A stretch of 64,000 nucleotides of DNA from an uncultured Oleispira sp. (GTDB lineage Bacteria > Pseudomonadota > Gammaproteobacteria > Pseudomonadales > Oceanobacteraceae), in contig CAJVZR010000012.1 in assembly GCA_913019965.1 (NCBI GenBank), positions 1 to 64,000 on the forward strand. Direction: 5' to 3'. Position numbers and translations under genes: made by a program. Each line of letters begins with the position of its first letter. Positions within the stretch are counted from its first letter, which is position 1. Below, piece by piece: positions 1 to 8,192 of this stretch. Below the pieces are notes generated by a model that searched no databases, was not told where the DNA came from, and saw only the letters and a list, made by a program, of their open reading frames with translations.

Positions 1-206
1 TCAGTTTCAGCACCATCTTCGGTGACGAATACTTCACCGTGCTGAAACGGGCTCATCGTGCCCGGATCGACGTTAATGTAAGGGTCCAACTTAAGCATAG
101 TAACCTTAAGGCCACGAGCTTCTAGAATTGCGGCTAATGAAGCCGATGCAATGCCTTTTCCTAACGAGGAAACAACACCGCCCGTGACAAAAATAAAACG
201 TGTCAT
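1..206 (-). CDS. pyrG: CTP synthase, N-terminal part (cut by window edge)
   Basis: The reverse complement from the ATG at 206-204 reads without a stop to the edge and gives about 68 residues beginning [19 protein letters not shown]. This is the hallmark start of the CTP synthase amidoligase domain, with the ATP-binding [10 protein letters not shown] loop and then the [14 protein letters not shown] segment. The enzyme makes CTP from UTP, ATP and glutamine in the cytoplasm; the C-terminal glutaminase domain lies outside the window. The next gene is divergent, so pyrG has its own promoter somewhere in 207-678. The family call is certain. Confidence 0.97.
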   Translation of the reverse strand, partial: MTRFIFVTGGVVSSLGKGIASASLAAILEARGLKVTMLKLDPYINVDPGTMSPFQHGEVFVTEDGAET

Positions 207-678
207 ACTGGATCCGGGAACTGGAGAAAATTGTAAAATTACAGAACGCAAGTTTCTGTACAAGATGGCGCTATAGTATACGGATTTTGGCCCTTATCGA
301 CAAATGAAACTTGTATCAAATGGTTAAAAAGTGTCGAAACTCGTATCATTTGCTCTTCCATCCCACTTGGCAAGGTTTACCGTCACTGTTATGCTCCTTC
401 AGTCTAGTTCAGTTGCCATGCAACGATATTAATTAAGCACAGATTTATCATATGACTATTTTTCCTATCATTTTTGCGAATAGCCTTACTGCTATTACTC
501 CAAAATGGTGGCTGCTCTCACTTTATAGCAGCCAGGATAAGTTGTGGTCGTTTTTTAATCACTAGACTTCTTTACTGGTTGCGGATCTCGCGACCAGCCT
601 TATTGCCGCTCTCGAAATCCCAATCGCTATTACCAACAACTCACATTTAAGCTAAACAATACGATCTAGGATAAAGAT
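207..678. other. 472-bp control region between divergent pyrG and a DMT permease gene
   Basis: No convincing gene is seen here. It holds a tandem pair of 17-bp sites (306-352, listed separately). It also holds two stem-loops. At 509-534, TGGCTGCT pairs with AGCAGCCA. At 575-597, CTGGTTGCG pairs with CGCGACCAG around a GATCT loop, with one G-T wobble. A T-run lies at 550-556 between them. A 37-codon ORF at 452-565 (plus) overlaps the first hairpin but has no recognisable features. The hairpins sit 80-170 bp before the permease start and could form a structured 5' leader; that is inference. Confidence 0.5.
306..352. promoter_or_regulatory. Two direct copies of a 17-bp site spaced exactly 30 bp
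   Basis: GAAACTYGTATCAWWTG occurs at 306-322 and 336-352. Each copy contains an imperfect dyad, GAAAC-TN-GTATC. Two identical half-symmetric sites three helical turns apart on the same face are typical of a repressor or activator operator, for example of the TetR or GntR type. The sites lie 100-146 bp upstream of the pyrG start and about 330 bp upstream of the permease gene. The regulator is unknown. Confidence 0.45.
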
Positions 679-1635
679 ATGAGCACTTCAACCATTGATT
701 CATCAATGAACGACATTGCCAATAAGCAAGGATTTGCATTCGCCATTGGAGCAGCCCTTTTATTTTCATGTAAACCCATCATCATTAAGTGGGCTTATAG
801 CTACGGCATTGACGCCTTAAGCTTAATGCTATTACGCATGGCGCTTGCTTTGCCTGTATATCTCGTGATTGGCGCGATCATCATCAAAAAACAGAAGCTA
901 CGCCTTCCCGCGCGTCAGTGGTTAGCCGCCGCTTTCGTAGGCCTGTTCGGTTATTACTTAGCCACCTTTTTAGATTTAAAAGGGCTAGAGCTTGCTAATG
1001 CGCAATTAGAAAGAATCATTTTATATGCGTACCCAACCCTAGTAGTCATATTAGGTGCGGTGATTTTTAAGCATAAAGTCAGCCGCCAGCAGCTAGGAGC
1101 ATTAGCATTATGCTATAGCGGTATTATTTGTATATTCTTGCAGGACTTAAGTTTGCAAGGAGAGCAAGTTATACACGGTAGTCTATTAATTCTATTAAGT
1201 GCCTTGTCATACGCCGTCTATATGCTGTTCAGTAAAAAGCATATCGATCAACTAGGCAGCCTATTATTCACCTGTGTTTCGATGTCGAGTGCGACCTTCG
1301 CGACTATCATTCACAGTGCGATTCAATTGGGTCTGTTTAATAATGAAGTTACTGCCGCTAACTGGGAGTTTAGCTCTGAATTGATGGCAATTGTTCTACT
1401 GCTAACGTTTGCCGCGACGGTTATCCCCTCATTTATGATCAGTGAGGCGGTTAAACGTATTGGAGCCGCCAACGCAGCCTTAACCGGAACCGTCGGCCCT
1501 ATTATGACCAGTATTATGGCAGTGGCTTTATTAGGCGAAGTTTTCACTCTCTATCACGGCTTAGGCATGGTATTGGTAATTTTAGGTGTGAGCCGACTAA
1601 AACCAAAGCAGCCGAAGAAGTTAAAAAATAAATAA
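679..1635 (+). CDS. DMT-superfamily (EamA) permease
   Basis: The 318-residue protein has about ten hydrophobic segments arranged as two EamA repeats, the usual length and layout of drug/metabolite transporters in the inner membrane. The second repeat shows the typical ending with IGAANAALTGTVGPIMT and a LLGEVFTLYHGLGMVLVILG segment. The substrate cannot be read from sequence. The stop is 2 bp before the following glycosyltransferase gene, so the two are probably co-transcribed. The start ATG at 679 follows AGGATAAAGAT, a reasonable ribosome binding site. A second, unrelated EamA protein lies at 55.2 kb. Confidence 0.88.
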   Translation: MSTSTIDSSMNDIANKQGFAFAIGAALLFSCKPIIIKWAYSYGIDALSLMLLRMALALPVYLVIGAIIIKKQKLRLPARQWLAAAFVGLFGYYLATFLDLKGLELANAQLERIILYAYPTLVVILGAVIFKHKVSRQQLGALALCYSGIICIFLQDLSLQGEQVIHGSLLILLSALSYAVYMLFSKKHIDQLGSLLFTCVSMSSATFATIIHSAIQLGLFNNEVTAANWEFSSELMAIVLLLTFAATVIPSFMISEAVKRIGAANAALTGTVGPIMTSIMAVALLGEVFTLYHGLGMVLVILGVSRLKPKQPKKLKNK

Positions 1636-1637
1636 CG

Positions 1638-2918
1638 ATGAGTAAGATAATGCAGGTTTTAATTATTGGCTATGTTTGGCCTGAGCCAAACTCATCTGCG
1701 GCGGGTAGCCGTATGATGCAACTCATCAGTGCAATGAGAGAGCAGGATTGGCAAGTGACTTTCGCCAGTCCTGCGCAACTTAGCGAACACATGGCCGACC
1801 TTGACCAATGGCAAGTGCATTGCCAGCCAATAGAATTGAATAGCGAAAGTTTTGATCATTACGTTCGAGCATTAAACCCTGATGTTGTGATTTTTGATCG
1901 CTTTATGATGGAAGAACAGTTCGGCTGGCGAGTTGAGAAATTCTGTCCTAATGCTTTAAGAGTGCTCAATACTGAAGATCTGCATAGCCTTAGAGAAGCG
2001 CGCCAAAAAGCCATTAAAAAGAATCAAGTATTAGAGCTAAGCTTAGACCGACAATCAGATTCATTTTTAATGCACAGCGACCTAGCAATTCGTGAAATCG
2101 CCGCCATTCACCGCAGCGATTTAACACTGATGATTTCCCCTGTAGAAATTAAGTTGCTGCAAGAACATTTTCAGGTTGCACAAGAACAATTGCTGTATTT
2201 GCCCTTTATGCTGGAAAGAACCCGCAAGCGTGAAATAGAACAGCTACCCTCTTTTGAAGAGCGAGAGCATTTCATCACCATCGGCAATTTTCGCCATGCA
2301 CCTAATTGGGATGCCGTATTACAGCTTAAACAGCACATTTGGCCATTAATTCGTAAACAGCTGCCAAAAGCTGAAATGCATATCTACGGTGCCTATCCCC
2401 CCCCGAAAGCTACCCAGCTTCATAACCCCAAACAAGGCTTTCATATTAAAGGCTGGGCTGATGACGCTAAGGCTGTCATGCGAAACGCAAAAATCTGTTT
2501 AGCCCCATTACGTTTTGGCGCAGGTATTAAAGGTAAACTCACCGACGCGATGCAATGTGGAACGCCCAGCCTTACGACAACAATTGGTAGTGAAGGGATG
2601 TTTCTAGAGTTACCATGGAATGGTGAAATTATCGACACTCAGACAATGATCGAAACCCCCCAAGTTTTCGCTGATGCCGCAATAGAACTCTACCTTAACG
2701 AAAAAAACTTTAAAGCTTATCAAGATAACGGTATAGAGATATTACAGCAGCAATACGATAGGTCTCTTTGGCAACCTGTCTTCATTGGGCGTCTTAAACA
2801 ACAACTAGAACAATGTCAGGTATTGCGCCAGAAGAACTTCATAGGCTTAATGTTGCGACACCACTCGATGAAAAGCACTCAATATATGGCACAATGGATT
2901 GAAGCCAAGAACCAGTAA
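1638..2918 (+). CDS. Glycosyltransferase, GT4-like (group 1)
   Basis: The 426-residue soluble protein has a GT-B fold pattern. The N-terminal half starts with a nucleotide-fold strand (MQVLIIGYVWPEPNSSAAG). The C-terminal half has the group-1 donor-binding signature, with the stretch IYGAYPP, a HIKGWADDAKAVMRNAKICLAPLRFGAGIKGK-type region (about residues 270-305) and the later conserved Gly-Ser-Glu-Gly-Met. Sugar donor and acceptor are unknown. It starts 2 bp after the DMT permease, which suggests translational coupling. No surface-polysaccharide cluster surrounds it, so the product cannot be inferred from context. Confidence 0.8.
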   Translation: MSKIMQVLIIGYVWPEPNSSAAGSRMMQLISAMREQDWQVTFASPAQLSEHMADLDQWQVHCQPIELNSESFDHYVRALNPDVVIFDRFMMEEQFGWRVEKFCPNALRVLNTEDLHSLREARQKAIKKNQVLELSLDRQSDSFLMHSDLAIREIAAIHRSDLTLMISPVEIKLLQEHFQVAQEQLLYLPFMLERTRKREIEQLPSFEEREHFITIGNFRHAPNWDAVLQLKQHIWPLIRKQLPKAEMHIYGAYPPPKATQLHNPKQGFHIKGWADDAKAVMRNAKICLAPLRFGAGIKGKLTDAMQCGTPSLTTTIGSEGMFLELPWNGEIIDTQTMIETPQVFADAAIELYLNEKNFKAYQDNGIEILQQQYDRSLWQPVFIGRLKQQLEQCQVLRQKNFIGLMLRHHSMKSTQYMAQWIEAKNQ

Positions 2919-2987
2919 CCCAAGCAAATTATCTTGAGAATAGTCTAAACTTCAAAGGTATACATTTTCTTAGGCGAAATTCTAATA

Positions 2988-4580
2988 ATGGTATCGATTC
3001 GCGCATTGACTATACGTCATACCATCGGCTACATCCTTGTGCTGTCAGTGCTTATTCTATTATCTCGTGGGCTTTGGAGCTATCCTCAAGAATTAAAACT
3101 GGCCATTGAACATCAAGAAAGGGATGTTATAAGTATTCAAAATGCGATTAGGTCGACTCACGAAAGCTTAACCTCAATGGCTTATGATTATGCCCACTGG
3201 AAAATTAGCCAGGATTTCATATCACTGCCTACGCTTGAAAATTCAAATAATACAACCAAGGCACTTTTTCAGCTAAAAGATCACGAGATTACCTATTTAG
3301 CCATTATATCAGCAGATGGGAACATCCCCATTGCGCTTCATCGCAACATTGAAGATGAACAAGTGTTCGACTTCGATGCCGAACAGCGAGAGAGATTGAT
3401 CTCAACGACCTATCCCGCCTTGTTAGCCGAAAATGAACTTGAAACGTTTGAACTATTTCTTGGCAATTCCGTCATGACCTCAGCGGTCCCAATTTATGCC
3501 CATCAAGGGCATGATCACCATATGACTAGTAAAACGCCATTAGGCTGGGTCGTCATTAGTTGGAGTTTATATGGCGACAACTTAAAAAGATTATCAGACA
3601 TACTACAAGTAGAAATTACTGATGCAGGTATATCGAACTCTCAATTAATAGAAAAAGCAAACTCAAAAGAAGGCCAATTTTTGGATTTGTATTCCGATAT
3701 TAAACACGTCGCAGCCTCTTTTAGAATCCGATGCTTGAGTTCATTTAACCAACAGCTTTCCGGCTGCATGAAAATCCATCACCAAGAAGATTTAATACCA
3801 GAACTTTTTAACTTAAAAACACTGTTTATTATTTTCATCTTCAGCCTTATTCCTTTTATCTCTTTCACTATAATTTTGCGATTCCTCATTTTACCTATAG
3901 AAAGAACAACCCAATATTTACGTCACACTAAAAATCAGAACAATTTGCTGAAGATCGAACGCAAAATTGGTATTACTGAATTGGATCAAGCACGATTAGC
4001 ATTCAATGAACTGATCGATACGGTTAATGCTCAACAAGAGAAACTAGAAAAACTCTCCTCGACCGATGCACTTACTCAAATACCGAATCGAAGAGCCTTA
4101 GACCTAGAGATTGAAAAAACTTGGAGCCGTATCAACCGTCATTGCGGCAATGTTGTATTAATACTTATCGACATTGATCATTTTAAACTTTATAACGATT
4201 TCTATGGGCACCCGAAGGGTGACGAAGTATTAATAAAAGTTGCGCAATCGCTGCAGCTTTTCTCTCGCAGAAGTGACGATATTACAGCGCGTTATGGCGG
4301 TGAAGAGTTTGTTATCTTATTCCAATATAACGAAAGACAAGAAATTATTAACTTATTACAAATAATTAATAAGACTATGGAAGCTCTGAATGAGCCTCAT
4401 GAAAAGTCAGAATTTAAGCACATCACAGTTAGCTGTGGAGCCTGCTGGATTGAAAGTGAGATAAATAGTTTAGCAAAGAAGTCCATTTCAACTTGGATTG
4501 AAACTGCCGACAAAGCTCTCTACCAAGCTAAGGAGAACGGTCGAAATCAATATGAAATACTACCTTTCGATGTCGATTAA
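2988..4580 (+). CDS. Membrane diguanylate cyclase with CHASE4 sensor
   Basis: The 530-residue protein has a first membrane segment at about residues 12-27. A periplasmic CHASE4-type sensor follows, with the diagnostic YDYAHW motif near residue 65. A second membrane segment lies at about 275-300, then a short HAMP-like linker and a C-terminal GGDEF domain. The catalytic motif is GGEEF within RYGGEEFVILF, and an RSDD product-inhibition I-site lies five residues upstream, so an active, feedback-inhibited cyclase making c-di-GMP from GTP is expected. The ligand of the sensor domain is unknown. It is 69 bp downstream of the glycosyltransferase and may have its own promoter. Confidence 0.93.
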   Translation: MVSIRALTIRHTIGYILVLSVLILLSRGLWSYPQELKLAIEHQERDVISIQNAIRSTHESLTSMAYDYAHWKISQDFISLPTLENSNNTTKALFQLKDHEITYLAIISADGNIPIALHRNIEDEQVFDFDAEQRERLISTTYPALLAENELETFELFLGNSVMTSAVPIYAHQGHDHHMTSKTPLGWVVISWSLYGDNLKRLSDILQVEITDAGISNSQLIEKANSKEGQFLDLYSDIKHVAASFRIRCLSSFNQQLSGCMKIHHQEDLIPELFNLKTLFIIFIFSLIPFISFTIILRFLILPIERTTQYLRHTKNQNNLLKIERKIGITELDQARLAFNELIDTVNAQQEKLEKLSSTDALTQIPNRRALDLEIEKTWSRINRHCGNVVLILIDIDHFKLYNDFYGHPKGDEVLIKVAQSLQLFSRRSDDITARYGGEEFVILFQYNERQEIINLLQIINKTMEALNEPHEKSEFKHITVSCGACWIESEINSLAKKSISTWIETADKALYQAKENGRNQYEILPFDVD

Positions 4581-4645
4581 GCACAATTAAATACTGTACA
4601 TTATCACCGCTGCCTTCATTCTACTAAAACACCCACTTTACCTTC

Positions 4646-7630
4646 CTAATGCCTTGATTCAAGGCTATTCAGCTCAATAGCCTCAGGATTAGGTAATTTT
4701 GGATATTTCTTTTGTACTGCGTTAGTAACCCATTGCGGATAAACTCGATACATCAAAGAAGTTCTAATGATCAAAGGACGCTTAATACCTGTAGGCAATT
4801 TAAAGACCTCGTCTCGATAACCATCGGCAGGGATTCGAGTATCAGATAGCATCTTTTCATATCGCCAAAATATTAAACCAACGGGATTCCCCTCTTTATC
4901 TCCAAATTCTTTCATGAAAACACGTGCATTCTTTTCTAAATGGCCATCGCCATCCAAAGCACCTGATTCAAAGACCATATGACCATCGGCGTCCTCAACT
5001 CTTAAATGGAGCCAGAATTGTCTAAAATCAGCTACCCCGGTTGGCAAAGCATGCCCTGCTCCAACATTAGTAACTCGCACTTGCACGCTATTATCAGTCA
5101 CCGTTTGCTCGAGCTTCGCTGAAGTCTTCAATAAATCGATACTCATTTTTTCTAATGGTTTATTACGTAAACCTAATAAGAAATGATTGGCCCCAGAAAA
5201 CTGATGAGTAATCACATTGTCTTTAACTCGACCACCGTCTGTAGATATCCCTGGAATATCTTCACCAATTTTATTCACATCCCCATGCATGTGACAGGCG
5301 ATACAGCCTTTATGTTTTTCGGGTTGCTCTGGATTATTAAACGACGAGGCTTCCCATTCTCCCCAGGTATCGACAATCATCGCACCTAAGCCCGGAGAGA
5401 ATTCGTTATGACAGCTTTTGCAATATAATTCGTCCTTATAAAATCCCTGCGAGTAAGATTTCTTATGCTCTTCGGGCTTTGCATTAATTTGACTATTACC
5501 CAACCAATTCAAAATATCATTTTTACTGTTTTCAAAGACGTACTGCTGACGATCTTTTAGATTCACTGTCATCGCAGCATTTCCCCCGGCATCTTCTAGC
5601 TTAGTAATGCGGTGACAAAATAAACAACCTGTACCCTCTTTAGCCCCGTGCTTACCTTGAGCTAACTCATCCTTTAATGATTGACCTTGCTGTTCAAACA
5701 TTAAATTCTGATGACCCCGAAATGGCTTACCGGCAAGAACTCGTTCGGGGTTATGACAAGACGAACACCAAGCTCGAAAACCTTCTCCTTCCGTTGCGGC
5801 TGCCACATCTTCTAATACCGCATAATAGGGGTTTGAGCCTCCCATCAAACGGTGGTTGGAATCAGACCACTGCGCATAGAGATCGCTATGACAAGATTCA
5901 CAAGCAGCAGAATTAATCCATTCACTATCATGAACCGTTCGCCTTTCTCCATCCTCTAAGCGTAACCAGGTTGTTAAGCGAGGAAGATTTTCAGGGGCAG
6001 TAATATATTGATGCAGATCCGTCATCATAGCCAAAACGTCGCTCCCTGGCTTGCTAGGCTCTACTGTAATAGCACCATCTCGAGAGTCGTGCCCCATCCC
6101 CCCTTGAGTATCTTGAATGATGCGCAAATAATCGGCTAAAAAATCTCCAACAATCATTTTATTTAAGCGGCCGTGCCCCAAAATTGCATTGCTGTATTTA
6201 TTTTCTCCTCGCTTTTCAACGAGATACTTATTGGTAAAGTTAAAACCATCTAGATGACAACTATTGCAACTCATCCAGAAATCTCCCGTCATTGGGAGCT
6301 CAGGGTTCTTGTGATTATTTGCCAGATTAAATAACTGAGCACCTCGGCGCTGAGCAGGCTTGAGCGGATCGGATATCACGGTTTTATAGAGTTCAGTTTG
6401 AGCAACTTTAGCTTTATCAAAACTGCCTTTACCCGGCAGTATTAGATCTACATCTTGGCTGATGGCATTTTGCACATAGATTTTTTCACTGACTGAATTT
6501 GAGTTATCGGAACTAGAACTTGTAGTAATTAATAACCCCCTTGGGTTATCTCCCGGAAGGTTTCGTAAAATCTGGGTGACTTTAGCCCCTTGAGATATCT
6601 TTCCTTGGCGGCGCTTACTGCGTTTCTTCTTACGTTTTTTATTCGCCTTCAATGACCGAGACCGATCAAAAACCACCAAATCTTCACTGCCAGAAAAAGT
6701 AACATACACTTTATTGCCGTCTGCTGAAAATTCAACATCATGAGGGTTAGATACAATCTGAGTACGGTTATTATTGTCGACAATATTCATTTGTTTAAAC
6801 AGTTCTTTTCTTAATTCGATCTGTTCTTTTTCTTTTCCTGCGGTTAAATCTAAAATTGAAATAGCTGGAAATACAGTCGACTGAAATTGAAACTCATGAT
6901 CAAAATTCCACAGCAGGTGAGGCAACCAAGCCTCACTCTCATCCGGTGATAGGGCTATATCGTCTAAAACTCTGGGCTGACCTTGGGAAACAAATTCGTC
7001 TTCATGCTCAACTGTCGCTAATTGAATAACCTTAATGAGCTCAATAAATGTAGCTTTATCATGCTCCTCACTTTGACTAGAAACAGACACATCATAGATA
7101 GAAACCTGCCCTGTCATTGCATGGCTGACTAATAATCGTTTATCTGCGGTTAGCGCTAACCCTCGTGGCGTTTCTAGTGTATCCAGTTGAAATACGATAT
7201 CCCCACTTTGATTCAATGCTAATAGCTGTCCCTTTTCAAATAAGGTCAGCCAATATAGCTGGCTTTGCTTATCATGCACTATGCCAAAGGGTCGACCTGC
7301 AATCGCTAGCTCATGCTCAACGGTTAGATTTTCACTGTCGAGCCAAAAAACTTTCTCTCCCACATAGTCGCTCACTAACAGCTGGCTTTCATCATGGTTT
7401 AACGCCAAACGGCGTATATCCTTACCTAATACTCGCTCTTTTCTATCCATGAGGGCATTGGGGTTAATAAGCGTAATACTGCCACCATCAAAATTAGCAC
7501 TATAAATTGCATGGCCATCGGATTTTTCAATGATCGAGCTGCTCGACTCTGCATAAACTCCAGCTGAGAAAAAAAACGTAATTAAAAAAACAATGAAAGG
7601 TTGAGTGATAACATTAACAGACATGATCAT
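4646..7630 (-). CDS. Exported six-heme cytochrome c with N-terminal beta-propeller
   Basis: The 994-residue protein starts with a signal peptide ending near VYA. Residues about 40-400 look like a YVTN/lactonase-type beta-propeller (repeats such as IYSANFDGGSITLINP and VLGKDIRRLALNHDESQLLVSDY). Six CXXCH heme motifs follow at about residues 455, 577, 622, 669, 737 and 776, in a cytochrome c-554-like arrangement. The last 200 residues are a beta-rich domain. An unusual Lys/Arg run lies near residue 335. Its start overlaps the stop of the upstream small membrane protein by ATGA, so the two are translationally coupled. A periplasmic or surface redox role is inferred; the substrate is unknown. Confidence 0.85.
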   Translation of the reverse strand: MIMSVNVITQPFIVFLITFFFSAGVYAESSSSIIEKSDGHAIYSANFDGGSITLINPNALMDRKERVLGKDIRRLALNHDESQLLVSDYVGEKVFWLDSENLTVEHELAIAGRPFGIVHDKQSQLYWLTLFEKGQLLALNQSGDIVFQLDTLETPRGLALTADKRLLVSHAMTGQVSIYDVSVSSQSEEHDKATFIELIKVIQLATVEHEDEFVSQGQPRVLDDIALSPDESEAWLPHLLWNFDHEFQFQSTVFPAISILDLTAGKEKEQIELRKELFKQMNIVDNNNRTQIVSNPHDVEFSADGNKVYVTFSGSEDLVVFDRSRSLKANKKRKKKRSKRRQGKISQGAKVTQILRNLPGDNPRGLLITTSSSSDNSNSVSEKIYVQNAISQDVDLILPGKGSFDKAKVAQTELYKTVISDPLKPAQRRGAQLFNLANNHKNPELPMTGDFWMSCNSCHLDGFNFTNKYLVEKRGENKYSNAILGHGRLNKMIVGDFLADYLRIIQDTQGGMGHDSRDGAITVEPSKPGSDVLAMMTDLHQYITAPENLPRLTTWLRLEDGERRTVHDSEWINSAACESCHSDLYAQWSDSNHRLMGGSNPYYAVLEDVAAATEGEGFRAWCSSCHNPERVLAGKPFRGHQNLMFEQQGQSLKDELAQGKHGAKEGTGCLFCHRITKLEDAGGNAAMTVNLKDRQQYVFENSKNDILNWLGNSQINAKPEEHKKSYSQGFYKDELYCKSCHNEFSPGLGAMIVDTWGEWEASSFNNPEQPEKHKGCIACHMHGDVNKIGEDIPGISTDGGRVKDNVITHQFSGANHFLLGLRNKPLEKMSIDLLKTSAKLEQTVTDNSVQVRVTNVGAGHALPTGVADFRQFWLHLRVEDADGHMVFESGALDGDGHLEKNARVFMKEFGDKEGNPVGLIFWRYEKMLSDTRIPADGYRDEVFKLPTGIKRPLIIRTSLMYRVYPQWVTNAVQKKYPKLPNPEAIELNSLESRH

Positions 7631-8109
7631 TGACCGAGCTTTAGTACATATTTAGATAGAGACCAGATTGGCTTTAACACAGACCAACGAGCACTATGAC
7701 GAATAATCAGCGGTAATAGAATCAAGGCACTAATAAGATGAACAAGAAATACACCATAGCCGAATTCGTCCCCACGATTACCCTGGATTAATAAATACAG
7801 CCCAGAAGAAATACATGCGAGCAATACTAGATCTAAGCACTGCCCAGTCACTCTTAAAAAACGTTTATTCGATTTTTTCAATAAACGTCTATGCGAAACC
7901 CAGAAGGGGAAAATATAAAGCGGAAAAATAATCAGGCTCAAAACAACGTGAATAATAAGCAATAAGCGCACACCTTGCCAAGGCAAGGCAATGACATCCC
8001 ATAACAAAAAACCGGAAATGAATAATGCATACAGCGACCACTCAGCCATCACATTACGATAACTGAGCTGTTGCCATGCCTGCTGAATACTTTCTTTTGA
8101 AAATGTCAT
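7627..8109 (-). CDS. Small four-helix membrane protein, possible cytochrome b-like partner
   Basis: The 160-residue protein has four hydrophobic segments (about residues 24-42, 46-70, 86-107 and 118-138). Histidines lie at or near membrane edges (IHVVLS, VSHRRLL, VHLISA, IRHSARW), as in small b-type cytochromes of the DUF4405/b561 kind. I cannot prove heme binding. The gene lies between the unknown 8193-10265 gene and the multiheme cytochrome and overlaps the latter by 4 bp. A role in passing electrons from the inner membrane to that cytochrome is a natural but untested reading. Confidence 0.6.
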   Translation of the reverse strand: MTFSKESIQQAWQQLSYRNVMAEWSLYALFISGFLLWDVIALPWQGVRLLLIIHVVLSLIIFPLYIFPFWVSHRRLLKKSNKRFLRVTGQCLDLVLLACISSGLYLLIQGNRGDEFGYGVFLVHLISALILLPLIIRHSARWSVLKPIWSLSKYVLKLGQ

Positions 8110-8192
8110 CTAGTCATAACTTTCTTGCTAAAATCTCTTCACCCAAAACACTCCCATCAAAACTCTGAAGTGGAAGCTTTAATAGTATGCGC

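Noticed and set aside
452-565. 37-codon ORF upstream of the DMT permease
   Set aside because: No ribosome binding site worth the name and it overlaps a hairpin; coding potential is not supported.
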